From Vibrio sinaloensis DSM 21326 (GTDB lineage: Bacteria > Pseudomonadota > Gammaproteobacteria > Enterobacterales > Vibrionaceae): a DNA stretch of 64,000 bases. The position numbers and the translations under genes were made by a program. The stretch is from contig NZ_AEVT01000083.1 of assembly GCF_000189275.1 (NCBI RefSeq), positions 1 to 64,000 on the forward strand. Direction: 5' to 3'. The first letter of the stretch is position 1, and each line of letters starts with the position of its first letter. Below are positions 8,037 to 17,199 of this stretch, in pieces. A model generated the notes under the pieces. The model was given only the letters and a program-made list of their open reading frames with translations, was not told the DNA's origin and made no database searches.

Positions 8037-9212
8037 TTATTTGTCGGCTTGGTGCCTGACGTATTGCTGCTTACCCGCTTTTTTCGCTTTGTACATGGCC
8101 GCATCCGCAAGTTGGATGAGTTCGTCAATGGTTTGCGCATCGGTAGGGAAACAGACGCTACCGATACTGGCAGAAAGTGAGGCACCATAAATGCTGTCTA
8201 AAGGTGAGGTAAGAACCTGCATAATCTCGTCGCACAAGACGGTGAGTTGTTGGTCACAACAGGTGCCTTTGAGCAATAAGATAAATTCGTCACCGCCATA
8301 GCGGGCCAGTTGCGCTTGTTCGCCCAGTAGCCGATTGATTTTTTCAGCGATCTCAACCAGTAGTAAATCACCCACACTATGGCCATACTTGTCGTTTACC
8401 GCTTTAAATCCATCGAGGTCGATGTACAGCAAGGTAAAGCGATTCTCTTGGTTACTGTCGAGATCGATCAGCTCTTGAATCGATTTGTTGATGCCGCGAC
8501 GATTGATCAGTTGAGTGAGTGGGTCGGTTAAAGCCAACTTCTCTAAGCTTAACTCTTGCAGCTTTCTTTCATTAATATTGTGCTGGTGGAGTAGCAGTAC
8601 TTTTTCGTTGTCTGTGTTTAAAGAGGCTTTTACGTTTAAGCGATACCATTGATCGCCAAGTTTAGTGCGGAACTGAACGTCACCTTCATACTCATTTTTC
8701 TTGTCAATTGTCGAGAGCATTTTGCCCAGCTCGTGGGTATCGACAAACAGTTGACCTAAAGCCGGCACGTGATCGCCATGCTCTTTATGAAAAGACGGGT
8801 TGCCACTTAAAAACTCGCCACTGATACTAAAGGTGGAAATGATAACGCTATCAATGAAGTAGCCATTTTCGGGTTTATCATCAATGCTGACCGCTTCAAC
8901 TAACATGGCTTGGCGGCCATCGTCGAGCGTGATGCCAGACAGATAGCAAAGGGCGCTGACTTCGCGATCATTCGGTGTGAAATGCCAGTTTTCTTTGAAT
9001 ACTTGGCCTTGCTCAAATGCGGTTTGATAATCCAAAAGCGCTTGCTTGACGGCATCGGAAGCACCTTGTCGAAAATCTCGCTGTTTCAATGCGTCAACAT
9101 CTGGGCTTGACCAAAATTTCAAACCGGCATTATTGGCCCATACGATACAAAAATTGTCGATATCGTATATCCAGACAGCGGTGTGTAATTTATCCAAATT
9201 GACCAGCTTCAT
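8037..9212 (-). CDS. PAS-containing diguanylate cyclase (GGDEF)
   Basis: The 391-residue cytoplasmic protein has a PAS-like segment (about 1-115), a second sensor-like segment (about 120-215) and a C-terminal GGDEF domain (about 225-390) with intact GGDEF at 306-310. The residues five positions upstream of the motif do not form the RxxD inhibitory site, so product feedback is not expected by that route. It should make c-di-GMP from two GTP. No membrane helix is present, which suggests it senses a cytoplasmic signal. The next gene on the same strand, 48 bases upstream, is a GGDEF-EAL protein, and the two may be cotranscribed. Confidence 0.9.
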   Translation of the reverse strand: MKLVNLDKLHTAVWIYDIDNFCIVWANNAGLKFWSSPDVDALKQRDFRQGASDAVKQALLDYQTAFEQGQVFKENWHFTPNDREVSALCYLSGITLDDGRQAMLVEAVSIDDKPENGYFIDSVIISTFSISGEFLSGNPSFHKEHGDHVPALGQLFVDTHELGKMLSTIDKKNEYEGDVQFRTKLGDQWYRLNVKASLNTDNEKVLLLHQHNINERKLQELSLEKLALTDPLTQLINRRGINKSIQELIDLDSNQENRFTLLYIDLDGFKAVNDKYGHSVGDLLLVEIAEKINRLLGEQAQLARYGGDEFILLLKGTCCDQQLTVLCDEIMQVLTSPLDSIYGASLSASIGSVCFPTDAQTIDELIQLADAAMYKAKKAGKQQYVRHQADK

Positions 9213-9260
9213 TAACTACCAGCTTTAAATCTAAATGTGTACAACATGTTCATTCCATTC

Positions 9261-11513
9261 CTAAACGACGGAGGTTTTTGTTTGTCCGCTGATTAATAGC
9301 GCGTTCAAGTCTGCCGATTCCATAGGCTTTGCAAAGTAATAGCCTTGGAAGCATAAACATCCCATTTCTATCAATTTTTGTTTTTGTGCCTGCGTTTCAA
9401 GACCTTCAGCGACCACGGTCATCTTGTGGTTGCGGGCGATGTCGATGATGTTGTTTACCATCCGCTCCGATGACGAATCATCTGGCAAGCCATCGATGAA
9501 TGATTTGTCGATTTTTAGCTCGGACAAGGGCAGTTGGCTCAACGAACTGAGTGATGAGTATCCAGTACCAAAGTCATCAAGAGACAGCCTAAACCCTTCC
9601 TCAACGAGCTCATTACACATGGCATTAACCTGCTGCATATCTTCAATAAAGACGCTTTCTGTGATCTCAAGAATCACATCTTTCGGACTCATATCGTTTA
9701 ATGTTAGTTCTTTCCGCAGCGCCTGTTTGATTTGTGAGTCCATTAACTGTTGAACCGATACATTGATCGACAAAGAGTAGCGAGTTGAGGTTGATTGGTG
9801 AAGGTGGGCGGTTTCGCGAATGGCTTTTTGCATGATCAGCTCGCCAAGGTCGCTCATCAAACCTGACTGCTCAGCCACGGAAACGAACAGATCAGGAGGA
9901 ATGTAACCCAGTTCTTCATCTATCCAACGCGCCAACGCTTCGACACCGCATAAGCTGCCATCAGCACGAAACTGGGGTTGGAAGACGACGAAAATCTCAC
10001 GGTTTTTTATCGCTTTTTTCAGTTTGAATTCAACGTTCAAACGCTTTAAATGCTGCTCTTGGAACTGGGCATTAACAAAACTGACCGTGTTCTTGGATTT
10101 TTTTGCCTCTGTCATTGCGACGCCGAGCGACCATGTCATCTCATCGAATTCAGTTTGCAACTTAGCGGTGTTGGTCGCCGCGATGCTGGCAGTGAGCAAA
10201 ATGGTGGAATCATCGATTAAAAACGGTTTGGCAATCGACTGGAGTACGCGGTGACAAATGACTTCGGTTTCCGATTCTGACGCGCAAGGGAACATAATAA
10301 AGAACTCATCCCCGAACCCTCTTGCTACCATGCCATTTTTGCCAATCAGCGCCTTAAGTCTTTCTGAAATAGCAATCAGTACTTGATCGCCATACTTCTG
10401 TCCATAGAGCTCGTTGATACTCTTCATTCGATCAATGTTGATAAAGGCTATGGACTGGGGGTTGTTGGCAAGGCGTTGGACTTCTTTACGCAGTTTGTTT
10501 TTGTTGGCTAATCCCGTCAGAGGATCGTGAAAAGCCTGATGACTCAATTCGAGGTATTTGGACTTTTCTCTCTGATAGATGTAACGAGCAGAGCCCAACA
10601 GCAAAAAACAACTGATAAAGAAGAAGCTGGTTGGCACCATGATGTCTTGGAGAAACTGATGGTGTATCTGGCTTGTCGGTATGCGAGACATAAACCAAAG
10701 GTGGAAGTATTCGTCGTACTTAAGTTCAATGGAGTAACGCTCGTCGTCAATATTTAAATAGCCAGAATGTTCGAAGTTGATGTTTTTAGAGTGTAATTGG
10801 TCAAATGAGTTCAACATGGTGTTGAGCCACTCATCTGTGATTGCGGTCGCGTAAGCCATTTCGTTGTTGAAAAACTCGCTACTGTACTGGAAATAGCGAT
10901 CAGCTCGAATAATGTCGATTCGGTGATAATCGGGTAAGTTGGCTTGGAAGGTTGGATTATTGACCCTGACTCCAGCGGTCATTACGGCTTTCAAACGGTT
11001 GTCCGGTAGACGAATCGGGACTCGCAGCGCCATCGCGATCTCATGGTGGCGCAAAAAATTGAGCAAGTAAGTACGCCCAATGACCAGTCTGTTTGCATCT
11101 AGCGTTTGAATGAACGAGTCGCGGCTTTCTTCCTGCTGCTTAAGGTTGGGTAAGGAATCAAGCGGCAGGTTGGAGGATACCTCGAGCAAATCCCCCTGCG
11201 GGTTCGCCAGACCAAGGCCGACGAAGGCTGAGTGTGTCGCGCGTACTTTGTCTAATATTGGCGCGTGCTGTGGGGCATCTGGCAATGGCTTATCACGAGT
11301 CAGTTGCTCACCTAGTAGCAGTAACAAGGCTTCCTGGCTTTTGAGAAACATATGGGTGTTGGCAGAAAGCTGGTTGACTTCATGTTTCTGTAAGTTCTTG
11401 AATTGCTGGTGGGTTCTGTGCCAAACAGACGACAGGTACCCAGAAAACACGATGGAGCTGACCAGCATGGTCGCAATGAATATAAGCGCTAATTTGTTTC
11501 TAAATAGAATCAT
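9261..11513 (-). CDS. membrane GGDEF-EAL protein, probable c-di-GMP phosphodiesterase
   Basis: The 750-residue protein has two membrane helices (about 8-26 and 292-312) enclosing a ~265-residue periplasmic sensor, then a GGDEF domain (about 325-485) and an EAL domain (about 490-740). The cyclase motif is altered to FGDEF (residues 400-404, in ARGFGDEF), so the GGDEF domain may only bind GTP. The EAL domain looks complete: EAL at 525-527, INVS, EITES, DDFGTGY at 646-652, KIDKSF and VVAEGLET. Net activity is therefore probably c-di-GMP hydrolysis. It sits upstream of the PAS-GGDEF gene on the same strand, so opposing activities may be coexpressed. Confidence 0.9.
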   Translation of the reverse strand: MILFRNKLALIFIATMLVSSIVFSGYLSSVWHRTHQQFKNLQKHEVNQLSANTHMFLKSQEALLLLLGEQLTRDKPLPDAPQHAPILDKVRATHSAFVGLGLANPQGDLLEVSSNLPLDSLPNLKQQEESRDSFIQTLDANRLVIGRTYLLNFLRHHEIAMALRVPIRLPDNRLKAVMTAGVRVNNPTFQANLPDYHRIDIIRADRYFQYSSEFFNNEMAYATAITDEWLNTMLNSFDQLHSKNINFEHSGYLNIDDERYSIELKYDEYFHLWFMSRIPTSQIHHQFLQDIMVPTSFFFISCFLLLGSARYIYQREKSKYLELSHQAFHDPLTGLANKNKLRKEVQRLANNPQSIAFINIDRMKSINELYGQKYGDQVLIAISERLKALIGKNGMVARGFGDEFFIMFPCASESETEVICHRVLQSIAKPFLIDDSTILLTASIAATNTAKLQTEFDEMTWSLGVAMTEAKKSKNTVSFVNAQFQEQHLKRLNVEFKLKKAIKNREIFVVFQPQFRADGSLCGVEALARWIDEELGYIPPDLFVSVAEQSGLMSDLGELIMQKAIRETAHLHQSTSTRYSLSINVSVQQLMDSQIKQALRKELTLNDMSPKDVILEITESVFIEDMQQVNAMCNELVEEGFRLSLDDFGTGYSSLSSLSQLPLSELKIDKSFIDGLPDDSSSERMVNNIIDIARNHKMTVVAEGLETQAQKQKLIEMGCLCFQGYYFAKPMESADLNALLISGQTKTSVV

Positions 11514-11901
11514 GAGAATACTTCTAAGAATTATCTCTAGCCGTTGAGAACTGACGGGTTTCTCTACCCATACTCAACTAAAGTAGTAACTGTCTTTGTT
11601 GATAAAGATGAAGATATACGTAATTAGAGGCATACGCGAGCATAGAATTGATTTTTGTGAGGTTATTTTATAAAAGCGCGCGCATAATCGAAGGTCGGTG
11701 GGGAAGGCTGGAATTAATCGCTTCTGTTCGGCATTGAAGTTAATGGGAACGGCTAACTTCTCCTTGATATCACAATGATTTTTAGATACTTATGAGCCTA
11801 GGTGCAAACTAATGAGTTCGCATTTCGCGGGCATATTCTCTTACTTGATGTTTGCTGCAACTGTTAAGGCTATTGAATAAAAGGGGTTTAAAAGGACTTA
11901 A
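11514..11901. other. intergenic region between GGDEF-EAL and GNAT genes
   Basis: The two flanking genes are divergent and this stretch should hold both promoters. I see no palindrome, terminator or coding frame worth naming. AAAGGA at 11891-11896 is the ribosome site of the GNAT gene. Confidence 0.35.
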
Positions 11902-12336
11902 ATGACAACTTTTCGAGAAATGGTGGCGTCGGACTACCAACAAGTATCTGGCTTATGGACAGAAACCGATCATATGGTTCTGCGTGAGGCTGATTCAGAG
12001 CAAAACATCACTCACTATTTAACACGTAACGCAGGGTTGAGTTTTGTGGCGATTCAGAATGACGTGGTGGTTGGTGCAGTTTTAGTCGGCACCGATGGGC
12101 GCCGTGGCTACTTGCAGCACCTAGCGGTGAGTGAACGCTGCCAAGGTCAGGGTATTGGTAAACAGTTGGTTGGTCTAGCTGTTGATGCGTTGGAGTCGCA
12201 AGGCATCGCTAAAACGCATTTGTTCGTGGTGAACGAGAACCACAGTGCTCAGCAGTTTTATCAAAAGCTTGGTTGGTTCCCGCGTGACGAAGTAAGAATG
12301 TTCTCTTTCAACGCTTCAGACAATCTCGCAATCTAG
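11902..12336 (+). CDS. GNAT-family N-acetyltransferase
   Basis: The 144-residue protein has the GNAT fold signature: an N-terminal strand-helix (TFREMVASDYQQVSGLW), a central beta strand, the acetyl-CoA loop QGQGIG (in LAVSERCQGQGIGKQLV, about 73-89) and the C-terminal NENHSAQQFYQKLGW. It should transfer an acetyl group from acetyl-CoA to an amine; the substrate is unknown. The start at 11902 follows AAAGGA. It lies 122 bases upstream of the PTS gene on the same strand, with the shared 18-bp palindrome in between, so it is probably a separate unit. Confidence 0.88.
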   Translation: MTTFREMVASDYQQVSGLWTETDHMVLREADSEQNITHYLTRNAGLSFVAIQNDVVVGAVLVGTDGRRGYLQHLAVSERCQGQGIGKQLVGLAVDALESQGIAKTHLFVVNENHSAQQFYQKLGWFPRDEVRMFSFNASDNLAI

Positions 12337-12368
12337 TGGTTTAGGTCAATAACTGACGAAGAATCGTT

Positions 12369-12386
12369 AGATTAACAAATCTTAAT
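12369..12386. promoter_or_regulatory. 18-bp shared palindromic site upstream of the PTS gene
   Basis: AGATTAACAAATCTTAAT occurs here and, exactly inverted, at 17159-17176 upstream of the second GNAT gene next to the response regulator. It can be read as an AGATT-N4-AATCT palindrome or as TTAA-N6-TTAA direct half sites, the spacing used by several OmpR-class regulators. The centre is about 80 bases before the PTS start. Confidence 0.5.
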
Positions 12387-12458
12387 CTCGCCTCAATTCG
12401 GGCTTAATCCCCCTTTGGTTACTCTGGGTTGATAACAATTAACCTAAGAGGACAAAAG

Positions 12459-13937
12459 GTGAACATATTAGGATATCTACAAAAAATCGGTAAGGCGCTG
12501 ATGGTGCCTATCGCCGTGCTTCCTGCTGGTGGCTTAATGCTGGGTTTAGGTTATGCCATAGACCCAGCAGGGTGGGGAGCGAACAATGCGATTGCCAGTA
12601 TTTTAGTCAATGGTGGCAAGGGCATTATGGATAATCAGGCTTGGCTTTTTGCCGTCGGCGTCGCTTATGGTTTAGCCAAAGACAATAACGGTGCCGCCGC
12701 GCTGTCGGGGCTACTAGGGTTACTGATCATTGAAATGATCGTGGGTAATGTCGCGGTGATCTCCCAAATAACGGGGGTGCCCGTTGAGCAAATGTCGAGC
12801 TCAGAAATTATTGCCTCAAAAGCTGCGGTCAGTGCCTTCACCGGGATCATGATGGGGATAGTGGCAGCGGCGCTCTATAATCGCTTTCATAACATCAAGT
12901 TACCCGCAGCACTTGGTTTCTTCGGTGGTCGCCGCTTTGTTCCTATTATTACCTCTCTTGCGGCGATCTCAATCAGTCTAGTCATGGTTTACGTGTGGCC
13001 TGTCGTTTATGGTGCTTTGGTGGATTTCGGTATCGCGATTTCAGAGCTTGGTGCCACTGGTGCAGGTCTATATGGTTTCTTTAACCGTTTGTTGATCCCA
13101 ATCGGTCTGCATCATGCATTGAACCAAGTGTTTATCTTTGACTTAGTGGGTATTAATGACATCAGCAAATTCTGGTCGGGCACAGGTGAATTGGGTGTGA
13201 CGGGTATCTATCAAGGCGGTTTCTTCCCGTTTATGGGTTACGGTCTCCCTGCTGCATGTCTTGCGATGTACCACTGTGCTAAGCCTGAGAACAAGAAAAA
13301 GGTCGGTGGTATTCTTGGCGCTTCCGCGCTGACTGCGATTTTAACTGGGGTCACTGAACCCATTGAATTCGCGTTTATGTTTGTGGCTCCCGTTTTGTAT
13401 GTCATTCATGCTTTGCTGGCGGCGCTGTCACTATATATTGCCGCGAGTATGCAGTGGATTGCAGGGTTCACCTTCAGCGGCGGTTTGATTGACTTTGTGT
13501 TGTCGTTCAACTTACCGCTGGCAAACAAGCCGTATATGTTGATCCTACAAGGCTTGTGTTTTGGCGCGATTTATTACTTTGTGTTCCGTTTCGCTATCTT
13601 GAAATTTGACCTCAAAACACCGGGCAGAGAAGATGCGCAAGCCGAGCAGGGCACCTTAGTGGGGAGCCACGAGAAAGCAGCGCAGTATGTAAAGTTGCTA
13701 GGCGGTCATAGTAACTTCATCTCTATAGATTCGTGCATTACGCGATTACGTTTAACGCTGAACGATACGTCGATTGTAGATGAAGCGGCGCTCAAATCGA
13801 TTGGTGCACTTGGTGTGGTCAAAATGGGTAACAACAACCTGCAAGTTATCGTTGGGACAGAAGCCGAAGAGATTGCCCAAGCCATGAAAGAACTTGGTCC
13901 GACAAGCGCTGAGCCACAAACAGCCACGTCGAGTTAA
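12459..13937 (+). CDS. nagE: PTS sugar transporter IICB, GlcNAc type
   Basis: The 492-residue membrane permease takes up and phosphorylates a sugar, most likely N-acetylglucosamine. The EIIC part (1-385) shows LPAGGLMLGLGY, FFGGRRFVPI, NRLLIPIGLHHALNQ and GVTEPIEF. The EIIB part (405-485) has the phosphorylatable Cys426 in IDSCITRLRL. It resembles E. coli NagE closely but lacks that protein's EIIA domain, so it must use a separate EIIA. I chose GTG 12459 because AAGAGGA precedes it; a TTG at 12429 is less likely. No nagA or nagC lies beside it, so this could be a second copy or a relocated gene. Glucose or a related amino sugar is the alternative substrate. Confidence 0.85.
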   Translation: MNILGYLQKIGKALMVPIAVLPAGGLMLGLGYAIDPAGWGANNAIASILVNGGKGIMDNQAWLFAVGVAYGLAKDNNGAAALSGLLGLLIIEMIVGNVAVISQITGVPVEQMSSSEIIASKAAVSAFTGIMMGIVAAALYNRFHNIKLPAALGFFGGRRFVPIITSLAAISISLVMVYVWPVVYGALVDFGIAISELGATGAGLYGFFNRLLIPIGLHHALNQVFIFDLVGINDISKFWSGTGELGVTGIYQGGFFPFMGYGLPAACLAMYHCAKPENKKKVGGILGASALTAILTGVTEPIEFAFMFVAPVLYVIHALLAALSLYIAASMQWIAGFTFSGGLIDFVLSFNLPLANKPYMLILQGLCFGAIYYFVFRFAILKFDLKTPGREDAQAEQGTLVGSHEKAAQYVKLLGGHSNFISIDSCITRLRLTLNDTSIVDEAALKSIGALGVVKMGNNNLQVIVGTEAEEIAQAMKELGPTSAEPQTATSS

Positions 13938-13958
13938 TCAGACACTGACTGAAACAGC

Positions 13959-13983
13959 AAAGCCGAGTCGATTGCTCGGCTTT
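13959..13983. terminator. bidirectional terminator between PTS and Usp genes
   Basis: AAAGCCGAG (13959-13967) pairs perfectly with CTCGGCTTT (13975-13983) around 7 bases. The two flanking genes converge here. Confidence 0.85.
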
Positions 13984-13988
13984 GTTGA

Positions 13989-14927
13989 TCATTCTTCAAT
14001 GGGGGAGTGGAAACTCTCAGGTTTTAATGCCACCAAAGAGCAACCAACGCTTTGCAAAATGTTCTCGGCAGTATTGCCAATCACAACACCGGGGATACCT
14101 GTTCTTGCTAACGTCCCCATCACTAGCACATCGATTTCATTTTCATCGACGCAGTTTGGGATCTCTTCATCGGCTGTGCCATGGAGGTGATGTAAAACGA
14201 TGTCCCCTTCAATCGTCGACTCGTGAATGAGGCTTTGCAAGGCTTCAATATGCTGCTGCTTGGCGTGCTCGATTTGTTGCTCGAGCTCTTGCTCAGAGAC
14301 TCGAATCCAAACATGATCTTTGAGGTAATGTTCAAGTTGGTACTCCCAGCAAGAGACCACGTGCAGCCGGCTGTCACAGCTATCGGCAATGCTACGTGCC
14401 AGTTGGAGTAAGCGGATAGACAGAATACGTTCTTCATCGGTTGTCGCATTGGGGTTGACGGCTACGGCGACTCGCTGTTTGATACGCGGTTTTTCAGAGG
14501 GGCGGTTTAACCAAACGGGGCAAGGGCACTTACGCAGCAGGTTCATATCGACGGCACGCAAGCCACGCGTTTTGGATTGGTAACCTTCGGCGTCTTTCAC
14601 TACTAAATCGATCTGCTTATCAAGAACGTATTTGATGGCCTGGACTGCAGGTTTGTCGGCCGCCAAGAGCTTAATGGGGAAGGTCATGTCTTCCTCTGTC
14701 ATATTATGCTCGCCGAGGCTTTCTTCGATGCTGGTTTGTAACGTCTCCAGTAGCCATTGTTCATACTGAACTTCATAGTTTCGCATGTCATCGGGCAAGC
14801 GAGGGCAGACAAGTAAACCAGTGAGTGAAGCCTTATTACTCCAAGCCAGCCGTATTGATTGTCCGAGAGATTCTCGGGTGTCCGACGTTCCCTGACTTAA
14901 GAAAAGGATCTTTTTGAACTTTGGCAT
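13989..14927 (-). CDS. tandem universal stress protein (UspE-like)
   Basis: The 312-residue product consists of two Usp domains (about 1-150 and 160-305), the size of UspE. The second domain keeps the ATP-loop pattern G-2x-G-9x-G/S-like in MGTLARTGIPGVVIGNTAENIL (about 273-294), while the first lacks a clear loop. Usp proteins are cytoplasmic and support survival under starvation and oxidative stress. The start at 14927 has a perfect AAGGAGG six bases upstream, so the longer frame (to 14978) is rejected. It converges on the PTS gene and shares its terminator. Confidence 0.87.
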   Translation of the reverse strand: MPKFKKILFLSQGTSDTRESLGQSIRLAWSNKASLTGLLVCPRLPDDMRNYEVQYEQWLLETLQTSIEESLGEHNMTEEDMTFPIKLLAADKPAVQAIKYVLDKQIDLVVKDAEGYQSKTRGLRAVDMNLLRKCPCPVWLNRPSEKPRIKQRVAVAVNPNATTDEERILSIRLLQLARSIADSCDSRLHVVSCWEYQLEHYLKDHVWIRVSEQELEQQIEHAKQQHIEALQSLIHESTIEGDIVLHHLHGTADEEIPNCVDENEIDVLVMGTLARTGIPGVVIGNTAENILQSVGCSLVALKPESFHSPIEE

Positions 14928-15034
14928 ATCCACCTCCTTGTTGATTAAAGTCTTAATGCAAGAAGGGGAAATTTCCACTCAATATAGGAATCCTTACAAA
15001 ATTTGTGGAAAATATGCCGCTTTGTTGATTTGGA

Positions 15035-16321
15035 TTAACCAAAATAGAGTCTGGCTCGAAGTCCCGGCTGGTTATCTTTGAAGATTAGCCGACCTCCATG
15101 ACGATGTATCACGGCATCGACTAAAGATAAACCAAGGCCATTGCCATGCTCACTTCGGCTTTTGTCTGCTCGGTACATTGGGCGGCACACATGCGGCTTA
15201 TCCTCATCAGCGATACCGATACCGCTGTCGGCAACGACAACACCAAGAGGATCAACGACGACCTCTATATGCCCGTTGTCTGGGGTGTACTTAACCGCAT
15301 TTTCGACCAAATTGAAGAGCGCTCTAAACAGTAGTGATGGATCGCCTTGGACATGGCAAGGACCATCTTGGCGAAAGAGCAATGAGAGAGCCTTTTGTTC
15401 AGCCAGTGGCGAAATGAACTCAATCGCATCTTGGCTTAGTTTGGTTAAATTGACTTGCTCCGAGTTTAGGCTGGTTTGACCGCTATTAATTTTGGCTATT
15501 TCTAGCATGCTATTAAATAACGAGAGAATGAGCTCAAGTTCGTCGTGGCATGCGGAAAATTGCGCGTGCTGTTTGTCTGTGAGTTCGTCGCACGAGAGCA
15601 TATCTTCAAGCCTTAATTTTAGCCGGGCCATTGGCGTACGCATATCGTGCGCCATGCCAACGGTGAGTGACTTTAGTGTTTGCTCATTTTTCGCCATTTG
15701 TTCAATCATATAGTTGAGGTGAATGGCGAGAATATCGAACTCGTCATCTTGGGCTGAAACAGCCAGTTTGACATTGCGCTCACCACAAAGCACTCGATTC
15801 ATGGCTCGATTCACGTTTTCAAGTCGACGCAGAATCAACACAGTAAAAAACAATGCGGCGACCAGCATCACGGCGATGGGCAGCACGATGCTAGAGAGCA
15901 CGATAGGTATTAACGATTTACGATAAGCTTCAACGACTTGTGGATTGACACCGATTTCCAGTTTGACGTTGTCGCTGAGCGAAATATTGGTTTTGTCGTT
16001 GGGCAGAGTACTGATCGGGTAGTATTGAGTGGCAAAGGGAGAGTCGATATGCTCAATCAATCGATAATAGAAAGGTGTGTTGGAAGTTTGCTTTACCAAG
16101 AGTAACTTTTCGACTTCTTGACGGCTTTGCTGAGCCAAATAGCTGAACTCCATAATCTCATCATTGAGCTGTTTGGTGAGCTGCTGACGATGGAAGGTAT
16201 CTGAATCGAGGTATACTTGACGCACGACCATAATGTTGATGACCGCAATGACGACAAATAAACCGACCAGCGTTTTAAAAACGGAAGAGCGGGTAAGCGT
16301 GTAATCATCGACGAAGGACAT
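15035..16321 (-). CDS. sensor histidine kinase
   Basis: The 428-residue kinase has membrane helices at about 13-33 and 137-163 enclosing a ~100-residue periplasmic sensor, a HAMP-like segment (about 164-215), a dimerisation/phosphoacceptor domain with His225 (GMAHDMRTPMARL) and a C-terminal HATPase with NLVENAVKYTP, DSGIGI and GLGLSLVDAV. It overlaps the response-regulator gene by 17 bases, so the two are translationally coupled. The periplasmic domain does not match a sensor I recognise. The pair resembles the QseBC/CusRS class of OmpR-type systems in size; no signal can be assigned. Confidence 0.92.
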   Translation of the reverse strand: MSFVDDYTLTRSSVFKTLVGLFVVIAVINIMVVRQVYLDSDTFHRQQLTKQLNDEIMEFSYLAQQSRQEVEKLLLVKQTSNTPFYYRLIEHIDSPFATQYYPISTLPNDKTNISLSDNVKLEIGVNPQVVEAYRKSLIPIVLSSIVLPIAVMLVAALFFTVLILRRLENVNRAMNRVLCGERNVKLAVSAQDDEFDILAIHLNYMIEQMAKNEQTLKSLTVGMAHDMRTPMARLKLRLEDMLSCDELTDKQHAQFSACHDELELILSLFNSMLEIAKINSGQTSLNSEQVNLTKLSQDAIEFISPLAEQKALSLLFRQDGPCHVQGDPSLLFRALFNLVENAVKYTPDNGHIEVVVDPLGVVVADSGIGIADEDKPHVCRPMYRADKSRSEHGNGLGLSLVDAVIHRHGGRLIFKDNQPGLRARLYFG

Positions 16322-16979
16322 AACCCGCCCCTCTCACGGTATGAAGCAGATTTTGACAGCCCGCCTCTTCTAGTTTGCGTCGAAGGTTTGCCACGTGAAC
16401 ATCGATCACATTGGTTTTAGGGTCAAAGTGGTAACTCCAGATGCTTTCAAACAAGCGCATTCTGGAAACGACTTGTTCATGGTGCTCAACAAAGTGCTGA
16501 ATTAACTGAAATTCTTTAGGCTGAAGTTGTAGCTCTATATCGTGGCAGGTGACTTTATGCGCCCGTAAATCCACCGTTAAGCAGTCGTAACTGAGTGACG
16601 TTTGTGGGCGGCCTTGGCGTTGAGTGCGATTAATTATGATATCGACTCGCGCGATAAGTTCGGCCAGAGCGAAAGGCTTGATCAAGTAGTCATCACTACC
16701 AGCTTGCAGACCGTCGACGCGATCTTCGACGCTGTCCATGGCGCTGAGAATCAAAACAGGCAATTGCTCAATAGTGGCCTTGATTGCCGACAAGATTTTC
16801 ATGCCATCTAGATAAGGCAGCATACGGTCGAGAATCACCAGATCATATTCGCCACTTAAGGCCATCATAAGTCCGCTATTGCCGTCTTCTGCTTGGTCTA
16901 CGGTGTACCCATGCTGTTGTAAGCCTTTGGCGATAAACTCACGCGTTGTGCTGTCGTCTTCGATGATCAGTAGTTTCAC
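16305..16979 (-). CDS. OmpR-family response regulator
   Basis: The 224-residue regulator has a receiver domain (1-115) with acidic residues EDD near positions 7-9, phosphoacceptor Asp51 (LVILDRMLP) and Lys in LIKPFALAELIARV. A winged-helix DNA-binding domain follows (about 130-224, ending VHVANLRRKLE...TVRGAGYVL). It is the first gene of the operon with the overlapping kinase and is divergent from the GNAT gene at 17200. The intergenic region carries one copy of the 18-bp motif also found before the PTS gene, making this regulator a candidate binder. Confidence 0.93.
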   Translation of the reverse strand: MKLLIIEDDSTTREFIAKGLQQHGYTVDQAEDGNSGLMMALSGEYDLVILDRMLPYLDGMKILSAIKATIEQLPVLILSAMDSVEDRVDGLQAGSDDYLIKPFALAELIARVDIIINRTQRQGRPQTSLSYDCLTVDLRAHKVTCHDIELQLQPKEFQLIQHFVEHHEQVVSRMRLFESIWSYHFDPKTNVIDVHVANLRRKLEEAGCQNLLHTVRGAGYVLRR

Positions 16980-17158
16980 AGTGACTCCTTGTTTGTGCGC
17001 CTCTTATCATATCTCATTCACGCATAAGTGGGATGGATAAAAAGAAGGCTCGCGTGACTAATGCGAGCCATGACGACCTAGGGGGTAAGCCGAAAAATCT
17101 TTAGATATTAGAGGCTTTGATTATCTTCCCTCTGTCATTCAGCGAGCATTTGTGAAAC

Positions 17159-17176
17159 ATTAAGATTTGTTAATCT
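17159..17176. promoter_or_regulatory. 18-bp shared palindromic site upstream of GNAT / response regulator
   Basis: This is the exact inverse of the motif at 12369-12386. With one more base it forms a perfect AAGATT-N4-AATCTT palindrome (17162-17177), and it also contains TTAA-N6-TTAA. It lies 24 bases before the GNAT start and 180 bases before the response-regulator start. Confidence 0.5.
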
Positions 17177-17199
17177 TCAACGAATTCAAAGGAGTGAGT

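Noticed and set aside
11110..11547. A 145-codon open frame opposite the GGDEF-EAL gene
   Set aside because: It has Cys/Ser-rich antisense composition and lies inside a well-supported gene.
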